64,000 nucleotides of DNA from NCBI RefSeq assembly GCF_035271045.1, contig NZ_DATESC010000015.1, positions 189,280 to 253,279 of the forward strand. Direction: 5' to 3'. Every line of letters starts with the position of its first letter. Position 1 is the stretch's first letter. The notes below the pieces were generated by a model. That model worked only from the letters and a program-made list of their open reading frames with translations. It was not told where the DNA came from and made no database searches. Positions 9,321 to 18,688 of the stretch are shown one piece after another. The stretch is from Marinospirillum sp035271045 (GTDB lineage: Bacteria > Pseudomonadota > Gammaproteobacteria > Pseudomonadales > Halomonadaceae). The translations under genes were made by a program, and so were the position numbers.

Positions 9321-11146
9321 GCTGAACTCCTAGTAAAACTAGTTATTGGGAAGATACCATCCTCCACACTTCCTTTAATGAACACTCGGTCTAGCAATAA
9401 ATTACCAAAGCTGCAGCTGGTTTCTGGAATCAATAGGCAACCATGGCAAGCCGCTTTATTGAGCAAACCTGGGCCTTGACCGTCATGCTCAGAACATACA
9501 GGGTCTAACGAGCACCATTGTGCTTGCTCTAAAGCAGTTAACATAATGGGTAATAAGCGTTTTGGCTCAGCCAACTCAGCTAAACCACCTAATGACCCAA
9601 CAACATCCGGCACGGCTACATAAATCAAAATTCCGGCCATCGCGTCATAATGTGAACAGTAGATACGCTCTTTTAACGACGCTGCTGGATAACCTGCATA
9701 GCTTTCAAACTGTCGTATTAAGCCATGTGACAAGGCATGCAGCAGCATAAAGCGTGGACTAAGATTAACTTCAGCTTCAAAGTTAACGGGTGCCTTCGTT
9801 AAACGCCCTTCTAATTGCTGTACACGGCGGATCAATTCAGGCTGTGCTTCCCATTGTGCCAAAATAGCTTGATCTAGTGTAATAAATATACCTTCTCCGT
9901 ATAACTCCAAAGCAGGTAACCATGACGACTCCCCCACTAAATCAGGCGGCAGAATTGTTTGCTTCTCAGCATCCATTTCTAATCGGCCAAACCCAGTCAT
10001 CACCATAATTTCTTTAAGCCGCTCAACACCAATCACCGCATCAACTAAAGCGACCACTTGGCTAGTGAAACTGTTCGTTGCTAATTGCTGACTTAACGCT
10101 GTCCATGCCGAACCGTATTGGCGCGTCACAAAGTCTTCATCTTCAGATAAATCGGGGATCAGTTCCAGCAATGCTTGGTATTCACTTTTTAGTAAATGAC
10201 CCTTACTAATATTCTGGCCGTATAATGGATAGCCATTATTTATCGCTGCTAATGCCTCGACAACAGACTCAATACTACAACCCATATCTGCAGCGACCGT
10301 TTTAATAGCTGATTTTTGCGCTAGCAGTGATTTTGAACGTGTTAAAGCCGCTCTTTTATCAGCGCTTGAATACAATCGGTCAACAACTGAGCCGCGCTGA
10401 ATACGTGACTCAGGTGGAATAACTAAAGCATTTTTGCGCTCAGTAAAATGCACGCGTGGATCACTTACAGCTAAGATAGTCCACATAGGTGATTCATTTA
10501 ATACTTCAGCGCAAGGTTGCTCTTGACGCCAAGGCTGTTGTCTTCCTTTCCAAAAAACCTCATGACCATTTAGAGAAAGCTTATTGGTTGCACCGCAATG
10601 TTCACAGTACAACTGATATTTTTTGCCATCAGGCTTAGCTTGTAAGTAAACATTAGTCCAATCAGGTTTGCAGTTAATACTGGAATCTTTATGTGTCAAG
10701 CTATGATATGGCACATCACTTAAAAAGCCTTTGGCGTGTACTAATACCCAAGGCATCTGCTCAAGTTTACCGTGACACCCTGCACGAGCGCATTTAAATG
10801 GAAAACGCTCGCCAGTTGAACGCCAAGGTTTACAAGAGATGAAATGACAGCGCGTACACTTCATCCAAGAAGGAAAAATCTGTGCTGGAATATAAACCCC
10901 ATCAACCCAGCCGTCTTGCTCTTTGGCAATAGGCGGTGAACGTAACGCTTTATCAATGCCTAACGCCGACTTCACCTGCTCGACATAATAAATAAGCTGA
11001 CCACCGGGCGTACCATCTTTGCTAATCCAGTACGAGGTATCTTTCACTGCCATCAAGTAATGCGGCCCACGCACCACCGCACCAACACTGGAGAACCCTA
11101 ATAAATGTGATAAACGTACAGGGGTGAAATCTTGATTTTTTTTCAT
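9317..11146 (-). CDS. DrmB-like DUF1998 protein (DISARM core component)
   Basis: The 609-aa protein has the architecture of DrmB, the partner of the DrmA helicase in DISARM. Near the N-terminus is a Cys-rich region (CTRCHFISC about 97-105, CARAGCHG about 119-126, then YCEHCGA about 183-189) able to bind zinc. The C-terminal DUF1998 domain contains HALSHGLIRQ, YDAMAGILIYV and the terminal cluster CSLDPVC, NKAACHGC and PETSCSFGN. In published DISARM work DrmA and DrmB act as a complex on DNA. The gene overlaps the DrmA-like gene by 4 nt, which supports a 1:1 partnership. Family assignment is confident; DISARM-type function in this operon is inference. Confidence 0.85.
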   Translation of the reverse strand: MKKNQDFTPVRLSHLLGFSSVGAVVRGPHYLMAVKDTSYWISKDGTPGGQLIYYVEQVKSALGIDKALRSPPIAKEQDGWVDGVYIPAQIFPSWMKCTRCHFISCKPWRSTGERFPFKCARAGCHGKLEQMPWVLVHAKGFLSDVPYHSLTHKDSSINCKPDWTNVYLQAKPDGKKYQLYCEHCGATNKLSLNGHEVFWKGRQQPWRQEQPCAEVLNESPMWTILAVSDPRVHFTERKNALVIPPESRIQRGSVVDRLYSSADKRAALTRSKSLLAQKSAIKTVAADMGCSIESVVEALAAINNGYPLYGQNISKGHLLKSEYQALLELIPDLSEDEDFVTRQYGSAWTALSQQLATNSFTSQVVALVDAVIGVERLKEIMVMTGFGRLEMDAEKQTILPPDLVGESSWLPALELYGEGIFITLDQAILAQWEAQPELIRRVQQLEGRLTKAPVNFEAEVNLSPRFMLLHALSHGLIRQFESYAGYPAASLKERIYCSHYDAMAGILIYVAVPDVVGSLGGLAELAEPKRLLPIMLTALEQAQWCSLDPVCSEHDGQGPGLLNKAACHGCLLIPETSCSFGNLLLDRVFIKGSVEDGIFPITSFTRSSA

Positions 11147-14100
11147 AAGCCTTTTAATAATCCTGTACTTTCAACATTACGCATCGACTGTAATGTTGGC
11201 CATAATCCAATCACATTATCACCATGAACATACAACAAACGGTCTGCACCTTGCTCCTTGCTACGCACTTGATAGTGCAAGGCACGTTTACGGTCCCTAC
11301 AACGCTCTGCCTTTTCCTGCCATTGCGCTAACAAATCATTGATATGCTGTCGAATTGCATCTTTACGGCTGGGATCAGCGGCGGCACAACGTTGGATAAA
11401 AAGATTAACCACTCGTTGTGTTGAGGGGTCATCTGTATTCAAGCGGCCAGCGGCATCGTTGGCTAGTAACGCTGGCACGGCGTAACGTAACGCCAAGACT
11501 AAAGCTGCATGCAAGGCTCTACGCCGAGCCTGATAGGTATAAGGCGTTACACTGGAGGGTTCCACATAACGGTAAAAAGACTCGTGATACGGGCGAAAGT
11601 TTTCATAGTGCGACAAGCTGCGGGTTTGGTCGCGGTAATAATTAACACAGACCACACCCGGCACATCGCTACGACCAACACGGCTGCTGGCTTGAATATA
11701 TTCTGCTGTGGTTAACGGTTGACCATTAATAATCATCACTGCTAAACGCGAGGTATCCAGTCCAACAGAAACCATATTGGTAGCCAACGCGGTATCAATA
11801 CAGCCTATTTCACCACGGTGCTTTTCTAATGCAGAAAACGTTTGCGCATTTTCTTCTGGGCTGGACTGACTGGTGAGCAAGGCAGGCGACTGTGCAAATC
11901 GCTCTGAAATACGTTGTTCATGCAACCATGCCTGTTTACGGTTTTGTAGCACGGCACCTTGTGTGCCTTTACCCAGATCAGGATTTACAAAATCCTCAGA
12001 TATTGCAAGCTGAAACGCTTCTTCAAGCAACCGTTCATAATAGTTACGTACATCCAAACTTAGCGCATTTTGTGTATTACCCACACCACGCAAACTGCCG
12101 TGATAAATCAGTTGTGTCCACCACGCTTCACGCAAAGCTTCGCTGTTATTACGCGCCGTATCAAAAACCAATTCAGGTGCAGCCAATACACTCGCCACTA
12201 AGGGCCCCAAACTACGCTGACGGTTAAGGCGAGCAGCAAAATAACCAACATACAGTCGCCCTGGGCGCTCAGTGATTGGTACTGTTTTGGCAAAAAAAGA
12301 ATCGTCCGCACTTAAACCTGGGGGTGGAAAAACAGCAACGTCTTTTGCATACAGTGCTTGCACCTGCTCTTTAGCCATACGAATAGTGGCTGTTGAAGCG
12401 ATATATTTTGGGTAAATGCCTTGTGCCTGTAATACCGTTTCAATACCAGCTTCATACACGCCTGAGACCGAACCTAAAGCACTAGCAATCAGATGCAACT
12501 CATCTTGAATAATCAATTCTGGTGGCCGTTGACCATTCACACCAAAGAAACGCCGAGCGCGTTCTTCCCATAATAACTGTGCAAATTTATCCACTGTTGC
12601 TAACAGCAGAGTCGGCGGTGCAGCGTATAACGCATCATCCACAACATTGCAGGGCAAAATCTGCTGACCATCAGCAAATTCACAGTTCTTGCCTGTACAT
12701 ATAAACTCAAAGCTATGGTGTGTTGCACGGTAATTATGAGCGGCTGCAAACGGCGTGTTACACCAGGGGCAACACTGTAAAACAAAAGCAGGTAACGATG
12801 CTTTGTTATTACCTGTATGTTTCTCTAAAATTTTACAGGCAGCGTTGTAGTTATTTGGACTGGTGGCCGAGCCAACCCATAGACCGATAGTAATTGACTC
12901 ATTTCCTAATGCATCAACTTGCTGCTGACGCAATAACTCAAGCGCACAAATCATGCGGCAGGCACGTAGATATTGCTGGGTGGTTAATAATCGCAAGGTG
13001 TAACGCATAAAAGCGGTAGTGCCACCACCCGACTGCGGAAAACGCATACGCCGCCAAATAATCACGAAAGCAATTAACCCTAAATAAGCTTCCGTTTTAC
13101 CACCGCCTGTTGGGAACCAAATTAAATCAACGGTATCACGCTCATGATCGTTTTCATCAATAGATGATTTTAACACTGTTAAAAAGAAGGCTAATTGAAA
13201 TGGTCGCCAACAATACTCATCTAACAGCCGTAACTTACCACTGCACTGCACTGCTTGCTGCATTTGCTCCAACATAACTTGGTTAGCATAAGCAAAGGCT
13301 TGACGTGCAAGAGGATCATGACGCAATAACTCAATACCTTCTAACATCCGTTGTTTGGCTTTACGCATACGTTCTAAGATGCGGTCAGCAGCAGGCTGTT
13401 GTTCAGTGGTTAATTGTATCAATGCCTGCTTACCCATCCAGTTGCCGTAGCCATCGACAAAATACTCTAACGCTTTTAGTACCATTTCCGGCTGTAGCTC
13501 ACTCTGCTTTAGAAACGCCATACTCAAAACTGGACTAGCAGTATTAAGCACATCTGCTGTCATTTGTGGCACTTCTACTTGCGGCAGAAAATCAGTCAAT
13601 ATTTTTTGTACATTGCCTTGTGCATTTAGCTGCCAATCAACTGCAGCACCATGTCCTACAGCATAAATTTTTTTGTGCTGGTACTGCAGCTCTAACTCTT
13701 GCATCTCATCATCAAGTAAGCTGTATTCAACATTGGGGTAATTACCCACCTCCCCACTTTCTATTAAACAATACAATTCAGTTTCAAACAGTGTGCGTTC
13801 TATTTCTTGCTGACGAAATTCTTTAGCTTCAATCTGCGAATCAACATGTTGAGTATTAAGTAAAGAAACAGTGATTAAACTACCATTTTTGTGTGAACGA
13901 CTACGCACATCAATTGCTGCGCGGTAGTTATCGCCACCCGCTGTTTCAGGCATCACATCAAAGCGCCCAGGCTGTGTAATGGTCACGGCTTCTTCGTCAC
14001 GACCTAACGCTATGCGTTGATAGGATAAGTTTTTAAAGTGCCCACTAGGCTCATCCCGATTATTTGTTTTTTTATAGCTTGCTGCAGAAAACCCTATCGC

Positions 14101-14448
14101 TAAGCACCAGTTAGCAGTTGGTATAAAAAAAGAAAAGCCAACCGATGAAGGCGGAACATAACGACTAAGCTGTGCTGATTGAGCGGTCTTATTATCAGCG
14201 TCATCCACACCACTATTTGCAACAGATTCAACACCAGATTCGTCATCAGAGAACTCAGTCTCAGCAGCATCCAAGCCTTCACCGGCAATCACCGGATAAA
14301 GTACCGCAACGGGATAACGCTCTAGTGGTGATATGCCTTCTAACGTAAGGCATTCTTCTTGGAGTGCTTGCCGCTCAGGTGGGCCTTGTAGCTGCTTTTT
14401 TATCCAGTTAAGCCATTCCTTTCGATAAGCAGAAAAATCCAGTTCCAT
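11143..14448 (-). CDS. DrmA-like SF2 helicase (DISARM core component)
   Basis: This 1101-aa superfamily 2 helicase is the first gene of the accessory operon. Visible motifs are Walker A FPTGGGKTEAY (about 443-453), an inserted zinc-ribbon-like cluster (CCPWC ... CTGKNC, about 558-590), the DEAH-type box QDELHLIASALGSV (about 645-658), motif III STATIR, a TNMVSVGLD motif V and motif VI QASSRVGRSD near 920. The 'DELHLI...LGS..G.YE' and 'QASSRVGR' signatures followed by a YRYVEPSSVTPY segment are typical of DrmA. Residues 58-92 form an acidic, low-complexity linker. Known DrmA binds and translocates DNA as part of restriction of incoming phage DNA. Several long opposite-strand open frames inside this gene look like coding shadows. 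Confidence 0.87.
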   Translation of the reverse strand: MELDFSAYRKEWLNWIKKQLQGPPERQALQEECLTLEGISPLERYPVAVLYPVIAGEGLDAAETEFSDDESGVESVANSGVDDADNKTAQSAQLSRYVPPSSVGFSFFIPTANWCLAIGFSAASYKKTNNRDEPSGHFKNLSYQRIALGRDEEAVTITQPGRFDVMPETAGGDNYRAAIDVRSRSHKNGSLITVSLLNTQHVDSQIEAKEFRQQEIERTLFETELYCLIESGEVGNYPNVEYSLLDDEMQELELQYQHKKIYAVGHGAAVDWQLNAQGNVQKILTDFLPQVEVPQMTADVLNTASPVLSMAFLKQSELQPEMVLKALEYFVDGYGNWMGKQALIQLTTEQQPAADRILERMRKAKQRMLEGIELLRHDPLARQAFAYANQVMLEQMQQAVQCSGKLRLLDEYCWRPFQLAFFLTVLKSSIDENDHERDTVDLIWFPTGGGKTEAYLGLIAFVIIWRRMRFPQSGGGTTAFMRYTLRLLTTQQYLRACRMICALELLRQQQVDALGNESITIGLWVGSATSPNNYNAACKILEKHTGNNKASLPAFVLQCCPWCNTPFAAAHNYRATHHSFEFICTGKNCEFADGQQILPCNVVDDALYAAPPTLLLATVDKFAQLLWEERARRFFGVNGQRPPELIIQDELHLIASALGSVSGVYEAGIETVLQAQGIYPKYIASTATIRMAKEQVQALYAKDVAVFPPPGLSADDSFFAKTVPITERPGRLYVGYFAARLNRQRSLGPLVASVLAAPELVFDTARNNSEALREAWWTQLIYHGSLRGVGNTQNALSLDVRNYYERLLEEAFQLAISEDFVNPDLGKGTQGAVLQNRKQAWLHEQRISERFAQSPALLTSQSSPEENAQTFSALEKHRGEIGCIDTALATNMVSVGLDTSRLAVMIINGQPLTTAEYIQASSRVGRSDVPGVVCVNYYRDQTRSLSHYENFRPYHESFYRYVEPSSVTPYTYQARRRALHAALVLALRYAVPALLANDAAGRLNTDDPSTQRVVNLFIQRCAAADPSRKDAIRQHINDLLAQWQEKAERCRDRKRALHYQVRSKEQGADRLLYVHGDNVIGLWPTLQSMRNVESTGLLKGL

Positions 14449-14650
14449 ATAACAAGCCTTAGATTAGGTGATTAAAAATAGTGCTTTAAACGGATGCTTT
14501 TAAACAGCAATATTGACAGCTACCAATTATTGCTATTGTAGCCTGCTATATTCCATAAGAATTTTTACAAGCTGGAATAGCTGTTTTTTTTAGCTGAATA
14601 GTTTTTGCTGGGTAGCGTAGAATAGGCTTCTTTTTATTATCGGAACACCT
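14449..14650. promoter_or_regulatory. Divergent control region between the DISARM-like operon and rlmD
   Basis: This 202-bp AT-rich gap must hold the promoters of both flanking genes. It contains three related heptamer-type elements: TATTCCA at 14549-14555, TGGAATA at 14573-14579 (inverted relative to the first) and TGAATAG at 14594-14600. The last two sit in the longer direct repeats agctggaatag (14570-14580) and agctgaatag (14591-14600), offset by 21 bp, two helical turns. A TAGAAT element at 14618-14623 could be the rlmD -10. On the minus strand TACAAT, read from about 14537, could be the operon -10 with a poor -35. The repeats could be an operator; none is a known site that I can name. 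Confidence 0.45.
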
Positions 14651-16087
14651 ATGAGCCTCTTTGCTAAACCCCGTAAAAAACCTGCTGTTGCGCCCATCAC
14701 CCCCATTTTAAGCGCTAGACCTTCACTTCTTCAAACAACCAAAATACAAAATTTAGAAGACAAAAACTTAGAAGGCATGGTAATTCTGCGCCTTAGCCCT
14801 GAAGGTCGTGGTGTGGGTCGTACTGCAGAAGGTAAAACGGTATTTGTTGAAGGCGCTTTGCCGGGTGAACGTGTTACTTACAAGGTGCGTTTTACACGCA
14901 GCCGTTATGATGAAGCCGTCTTAGATAAAGTACTGCAACCCTCACCACAACGCCAAGAACCTAAATGCGAACACTATGCGGTCTGCGGTGGTTGTAACTT
15001 GCAGCACTTAGAAGCTCAAGCGCAGGTGACTTTTAAGCAAGCATTAGTGGCTGAGGTAATGCAGCAGCCAGAAAATACTTTACAGGCCGTCATTCAATCA
15101 CAGCCGTTTGCTTATCGCCGTAAAGCGCGTTTAGGGGTTAAGTGGCGTAAAGATGGCCGTTTATTATTAGGCTTTCGTGAAAAATCGTCTTCTTTTATTA
15201 CCAACATTATTAACTGCCCTATTCTTACCGTTAAATTACAACCTTTATTACCCGCTTTACATGAGTTTTTGCCCCGCTTAGAAGGTAAAAAACATTTAGG
15301 TCATATCGAACTCATCGAAGGCGAAAGTCAAATAGGTGTATTAGTACGTTTGTTGCGACCTTTAGCGCGTTTAACCAATAACGACCAACGCTTTTGGAAA
15401 ACTTGGGCTAAAGAGCAAGCAGTGGTATTGCTGCTGCAAGATGAGCACGGTTTTCACTCTTTAGACACGGAAACTGAAGCTGATCTTGATAACCAGAATA
15501 CGCCAAGTTTATTTAGCTACACACTTAAAGACCAAACCTTGTTTTTTGCCGGCAATGATTTTGTGCAGATCAATGCTTTGGTTAATCAGCAAATGGTGCA
15601 GCAGGCGTTAAATTGGTTAGATTTAAAAGGCAATGAAAAAGTCTTAGATCTTTTTTGTGGTTTTGGTAATTTTACTTTACCGCTGGCTAAGCAAGCAGGC
15701 GAAGTTTTAGGCGTTGAAGGTTCGGCTTATCAAGTTGAACGTGCTGCTGCTAATGCCCTACACAACAATATAAATAACGCCCACTTTGTTACCGCTGATC
15801 TTAACTTACCGTTAAAGCAACAGGCTTGGTTAACCAAAGAAAATACCGCTTGGGATGTGGTTTTATTAGATCCACCCAGAGCCGGTGCTGAAGCTATTTG
15901 TCAGCAGCTAGCCAGTTTAGGAGCACATAAAGTGCTGTACGTTTCTTGTAATCCAGCAACCTTAGCGCGTGATACTGCCATTTTATTGCAGCAGGGTTTT
16001 AAGCTACAGCAACTAGGTGTTATGGATATGTTTCCACAAACAGCCCATGTAGAAAGCATGGCTTTGTTTATCAGACCTTCATGTTAA
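14651..16087 (+). CDS. rlmD: 23S rRNA (uracil-1939-C5)-methyltransferase
   Basis: RlmD methylates U1939 of 23S rRNA using SAM and carries a [4Fe-4S] cluster. The 478-aa protein has an N-terminal TRAM domain (about 38-95), the cluster cysteines in CEHYAVCGGC with a later Cys near NCPIL, the SAM motif LDLFCGFGNFTLPLA, DPPRAGAE and the catalytic-cysteine motif VSCNPATLARD. The extra 30-40 N-terminal residues are lysine-rich. It is slightly longer than E. coli RumA (433 aa). It lies just beyond the accessory operon and so marks the other housekeeping edge. Confidence 0.95.
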   Translation: MSLFAKPRKKPAVAPITPILSARPSLLQTTKIQNLEDKNLEGMVILRLSPEGRGVGRTAEGKTVFVEGALPGERVTYKVRFTRSRYDEAVLDKVLQPSPQRQEPKCEHYAVCGGCNLQHLEAQAQVTFKQALVAEVMQQPENTLQAVIQSQPFAYRRKARLGVKWRKDGRLLLGFREKSSSFITNIINCPILTVKLQPLLPALHEFLPRLEGKKHLGHIELIEGESQIGVLVRLLRPLARLTNNDQRFWKTWAKEQAVVLLLQDEHGFHSLDTETEADLDNQNTPSLFSYTLKDQTLFFAGNDFVQINALVNQQMVQQALNWLDLKGNEKVLDLFCGFGNFTLPLAKQAGEVLGVEGSAYQVERAAANALHNNINNAHFVTADLNLPLKQQAWLTKENTAWDVVLLDPPRAGAEAICQQLASLGAHKVLYVSCNPATLARDTAILLQQGFKLQQLGVMDMFPQTAHVESMALFIRPSC

Positions 16088-16152
16088 AAACTATCGGCTT
16101 AGTGTTAGAATGCTGGGTTTAAATGGCACGTATTTTATAGGATAAACTCACC

Positions 16153-16755
16153 ATGCTGTTGATGATTGATAACTTTGATAGCTTCACTTTTAACATTGTG
16201 CAATACCTAGCCGAGCTGGGTGCTGAGGTGCGAGTGGAGCGTAATAACACACTAACGCTGGCACAAATTGAAGCGATGAGTCCGACTCATTTGGTGATTT
16301 CTCCTGGCCCTTGTACGCCCAATGAAGCTGGTATTTCAGTAGCAGCCATTCAACACTTTGCAGGCAAAATTCCTATTTTAGGGGTTTGCTTAGGGCATCA
16401 AGCCATTGCACAGGCTTTTGGTGGCAAAGTGATTAGAGCACCGCAAGTGATGCACGGTAAAACCTCTTTAGTTGCACATCAAAATAGTGGTTTGTTTTGT
16501 GGTTTAGACAATCCTTTACTGGTGACACGCTACCATTCTTTAGTGGTGGAAGAAGCCAGCCTTCCTGATTGTTTAGAAATCACTGCACGCGTCATAACCG
16601 ATGACCCAACCCCCAATTTAATTATGGGCATTAAACATAGAACATTAGCTGTTGAAGGTGTGCAATTTCATCCTGAATCCATTATGTCGCACCAAGGTCA
16701 TCAACTATTAAAAAACTTCTTGGAGAAAAAAAATGGACATGAAACAAGCGATTGA
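16153..16755 (+). CDS. trpG: Anthranilate synthase component II (glutamine amidotransferase)
   Basis: This protein supplies ammonia from glutamine to anthranilate synthase, and often also to aminodeoxychorismate synthase, for tryptophan and folate synthesis. The class I amidotransferase triad is visible: Cys in GVCLGHQAI, then His and Glu in FHPESIMS. The start LLMIDNFDSFTFN is typical, and 200 aa is the family length. It overlaps trpD by 23 nt, giving a coupled trpGDC block as in Pseudomonas. The trpE partner is not in this window. Confidence 0.95.
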   Translation: MLLMIDNFDSFTFNIVQYLAELGAEVRVERNNTLTLAQIEAMSPTHLVISPGPCTPNEAGISVAAIQHFAGKIPILGVCLGHQAIAQAFGGKVIRAPQVMHGKTSLVAHQNSGLFCGLDNPLLVTRYHSLVVEEASLPDCLEITARVITDDPTPNLIMGIKHRTLAVEGVQFHPESIMSHQGHQLLKNFLEKKNGHETSD

Positions 16756-17752
16756 TGCCATTTCACGCTACAGAGATTTAAGCCGTGAAGAGATGCATAA
16801 TGTCATGCATTTAATTATGACTGGACAAGCCACTCCCACCCAAATGGCAGGTTTTTTAGTAGGTTTACGCATGAAAGGCGAAACCGTTGAAGAGATTACT
16901 GCAGCGGCTGAAGTGATGCGTAAGCTTGCCACCCCCGTGTTTATTGATTGTGAACACTTGGTCGACCTTGTGGGTACCGGTGGCGATAGCGCTAATATCT
17001 TTAACATTTCTACTTGTGCTTCAATTGTGGTTGCTGCTGCGGGTGGTCAAGTAGCTAAGCACGGTAATCGCTCGGTTTCTTCTTCAAGTGGCAGTGCTGA
17101 TTTATTAGACGCGGCGGGTGTTAATATCAACCTTACCTCTGAACAAGTGGCACGTTGTGTTAATACATTGGGTGTTGGCTTTATGTTTGCGCCACAATTT
17201 CACAGTGCTATGCGCCACGCAATTCAAGTACGTAGCGAAATGGGTATCCGCACTATTTTCAATATACTTGGCCCGTTAACCAATCCGGCAGGTGCTAAGC
17301 ATCAGTTGTTAGGAGTTTATACACCTAAGTTGGTTAAACCCTTAGCCCAAGTTTTAGGCAATCTAAATTTAACCCATGCTTTAGTTGTATGCAGTGATGA
17401 TGGTTTAGACGAAATTTCGATTGCTGCCGCTACGCAAGTAGCAGAATACCGTCATGGGCGTGTTATTGAGTATGTCATTAAGCCTGAAGATTTTGGTTTA
17501 CAGCGTCGTCCACTCGATGCTTTACGTGTTAATTCAGCGCAAGAATCATTAGTGCTAGTCAAGCAAGTGTTAAACAATGAATCCGGTGCAGCGCTAGATA
17601 TGGTGCTACTAAACGCGGGTGCTGCTTTGTTTGCTGCCGATGTAGCCGCTTCGATTGGTGAAGGTGTTGCACTGGCACAAGATGCTATTGCCTCTGGTCA
17701 AGCCGCTGAAAAACTTAAAGTGCTGGCTAACTTTACCCAAAGCTTTAATTAA
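16733..17752 (+). CDS. trpD: Anthranilate phosphoribosyltransferase
   Basis: TrpD transfers phosphoribose from PRPP to anthranilate, the second step of tryptophan synthesis. The 339-aa protein shows the PRPP-binding loop DLVGTGGDSANIFNIST and the KHGNRSVSSSSGSADLL motif, with GPLTNPA further on, all typical of TrpD. Its start ATG lies inside trpG, which couples translation. The first residues MDMKQAID allow ATG 16733 or 16739. A GGAG sits just upstream at 16721-16724. Confidence 0.96.
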   Translation: MDMKQAIDAISRYRDLSREEMHNVMHLIMTGQATPTQMAGFLVGLRMKGETVEEITAAAEVMRKLATPVFIDCEHLVDLVGTGGDSANIFNISTCASIVVAAAGGQVAKHGNRSVSSSSGSADLLDAAGVNINLTSEQVARCVNTLGVGFMFAPQFHSAMRHAIQVRSEMGIRTIFNILGPLTNPAGAKHQLLGVYTPKLVKPLAQVLGNLNLTHALVVCSDDGLDEISIAAATQVAEYRHGRVIEYVIKPEDFGLQRRPLDALRVNSAQESLVLVKQVLNNESGAALDMVLLNAGAALFAADVAASIGEGVALAQDAIASGQAAEKLKVLANFTQSFN

Positions 17753-17781
17753 AATAAATTTATAAGAACAGGTTTAACTGA

Positions 17782-18585
17782 ATGTCGAATGATACACCGA
17801 CCATTTTAAAAAATATCGTTGCGCGAAAACACCAAGAAGTCGCTGAACGTAGCCAAATTATTTCTTTAGAGGCGCTGTATAAACAAGCAGAAAAAGCACG
17901 AACGCCACGCAATTTCACCCAAGCTTTATTAGATAAAGTTGCTTCAGGCAAACCTGCTGTTATTGCTGAAATTAAAAAAGCTTCACCCAGCAAAGGTGTT
18001 TTACGAGAAAACTTTATCCCAGCAGAAATAGCGCTGCGTTATGAGCAATGTGGTGCAACTTGCTTGTCGGTATTAACCGATAAAGATTTTTTTCAAGGCG
18101 ACGAAAACTACTTAATAGAAGCACGTGCTGCTTGTAGCCTGCCAGTGATTCGTAAAGATTTTATTGTTGACCCCTATCAAATCATTGAAGCGCGCGCTAT
18201 TAACGCCGATTGCATTTTATTGATTGCAGCTTGTTTAACCGATCAACAAATGAGTGAATTTAGCTTGTTAGCGCACGAGCTTGGCATGGATGTACTGGTA
18301 GAAGTGCATAACCGTGTTGAATTAGACCGAGCGCTGCAAGTGCCTAATCGTTTAATTGGCATTAATAACCGCGACCTACACAGCTTTGAAGTCAAGCTAG
18401 AAAACACGTGGGATTTATTGCCTTTTGTACCAGAAGACCGCTTAGTGATTACTGAAAGCGGTATTTTAAGCGGCAATGATGTTAGCGCAATGCAAAAGCA
18501 TCAAGTAAACGCTTTTTTAGTGGGCGAAGCTTTTATGCGGGCACAAGATCCGGGGAAAGCGTTGCAAACATTATTTTTGACTTAG
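17782..18585 (+). CDS. trpC: Indole-3-glycerol-phosphate synthase
   Basis: TrpC is the TIM-barrel enzyme that cyclises CdRP to indole-3-glycerol phosphate. The 267-aa monofunctional form (no TrpF fusion) carries IAEIKKASPSKG (catalytic Lys), VIRKDFIVDPYQI, INNRDLHSF and the phosphate-binding ESGILSGNDV. It is the last gene of trpGDC, 29 bp after trpD. An FNR-like palindrome overlaps its stop codon and probably belongs to the dmsA remnant. Confidence 0.96.
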   Translation: MSNDTPTILKNIVARKHQEVAERSQIISLEALYKQAEKARTPRNFTQALLDKVASGKPAVIAEIKKASPSKGVLRENFIPAEIALRYEQCGATCLSVLTDKDFFQGDENYLIEARAACSLPVIRKDFIVDPYQIIEARAINADCILLIAACLTDQQMSEFSLLAHELGMDVLVEVHNRVELDRALQVPNRLIGINNRDLHSFEVKLENTWDLLPFVPEDRLVITESGILSGNDVSAMQKHQVNAFLVGEAFMRAQDPGKALQTLFLT

Positions 18586-18590
18586 CTCAA
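18577..18590 (+). promoter_or_regulatory. FNR/ANR-like palindrome upstream of the dmsA remnant
   Basis: TTGA-N6-TCAA (18577-18590) is the core of an FNR-type box; the flanking inner bases (C..C) each deviate once from TTGAT-N4-ATCAA. It lies about 100 bp before a truncated DMSO-reductase start, where anaerobic activation would be expected, but no convincing -10 lies at the right distance. It could be chance. Confidence 0.35.
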
Positions 18591-18688
18591 GATTAATAGC
18601 ATTAAGTTTGTCAGCCTTGGGGTTTGTAAACTAAAGGTATGGTTATGCCTTGTTTTAAAGTGCCGCAAAACCCTAAGGAGCAACACCC

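Noticed and set aside
11418..14288. Several 60-111-codon open frames inside the DrmA-like gene
   Set aside because: They lie wholly within a long gene with clear helicase motifs, have no ribosome sites and show no recognisable protein pattern, so I treat them as coding shadows.
4969..14448. Calling the operon classical DISARM
   Set aside because: No DNA methyltransferase motifs (FxGxG with NPPY/DPPY), no HKD phospholipase motif for DrmC, and no DrmD-type SNF2 protein or recognisable DrmE are present.
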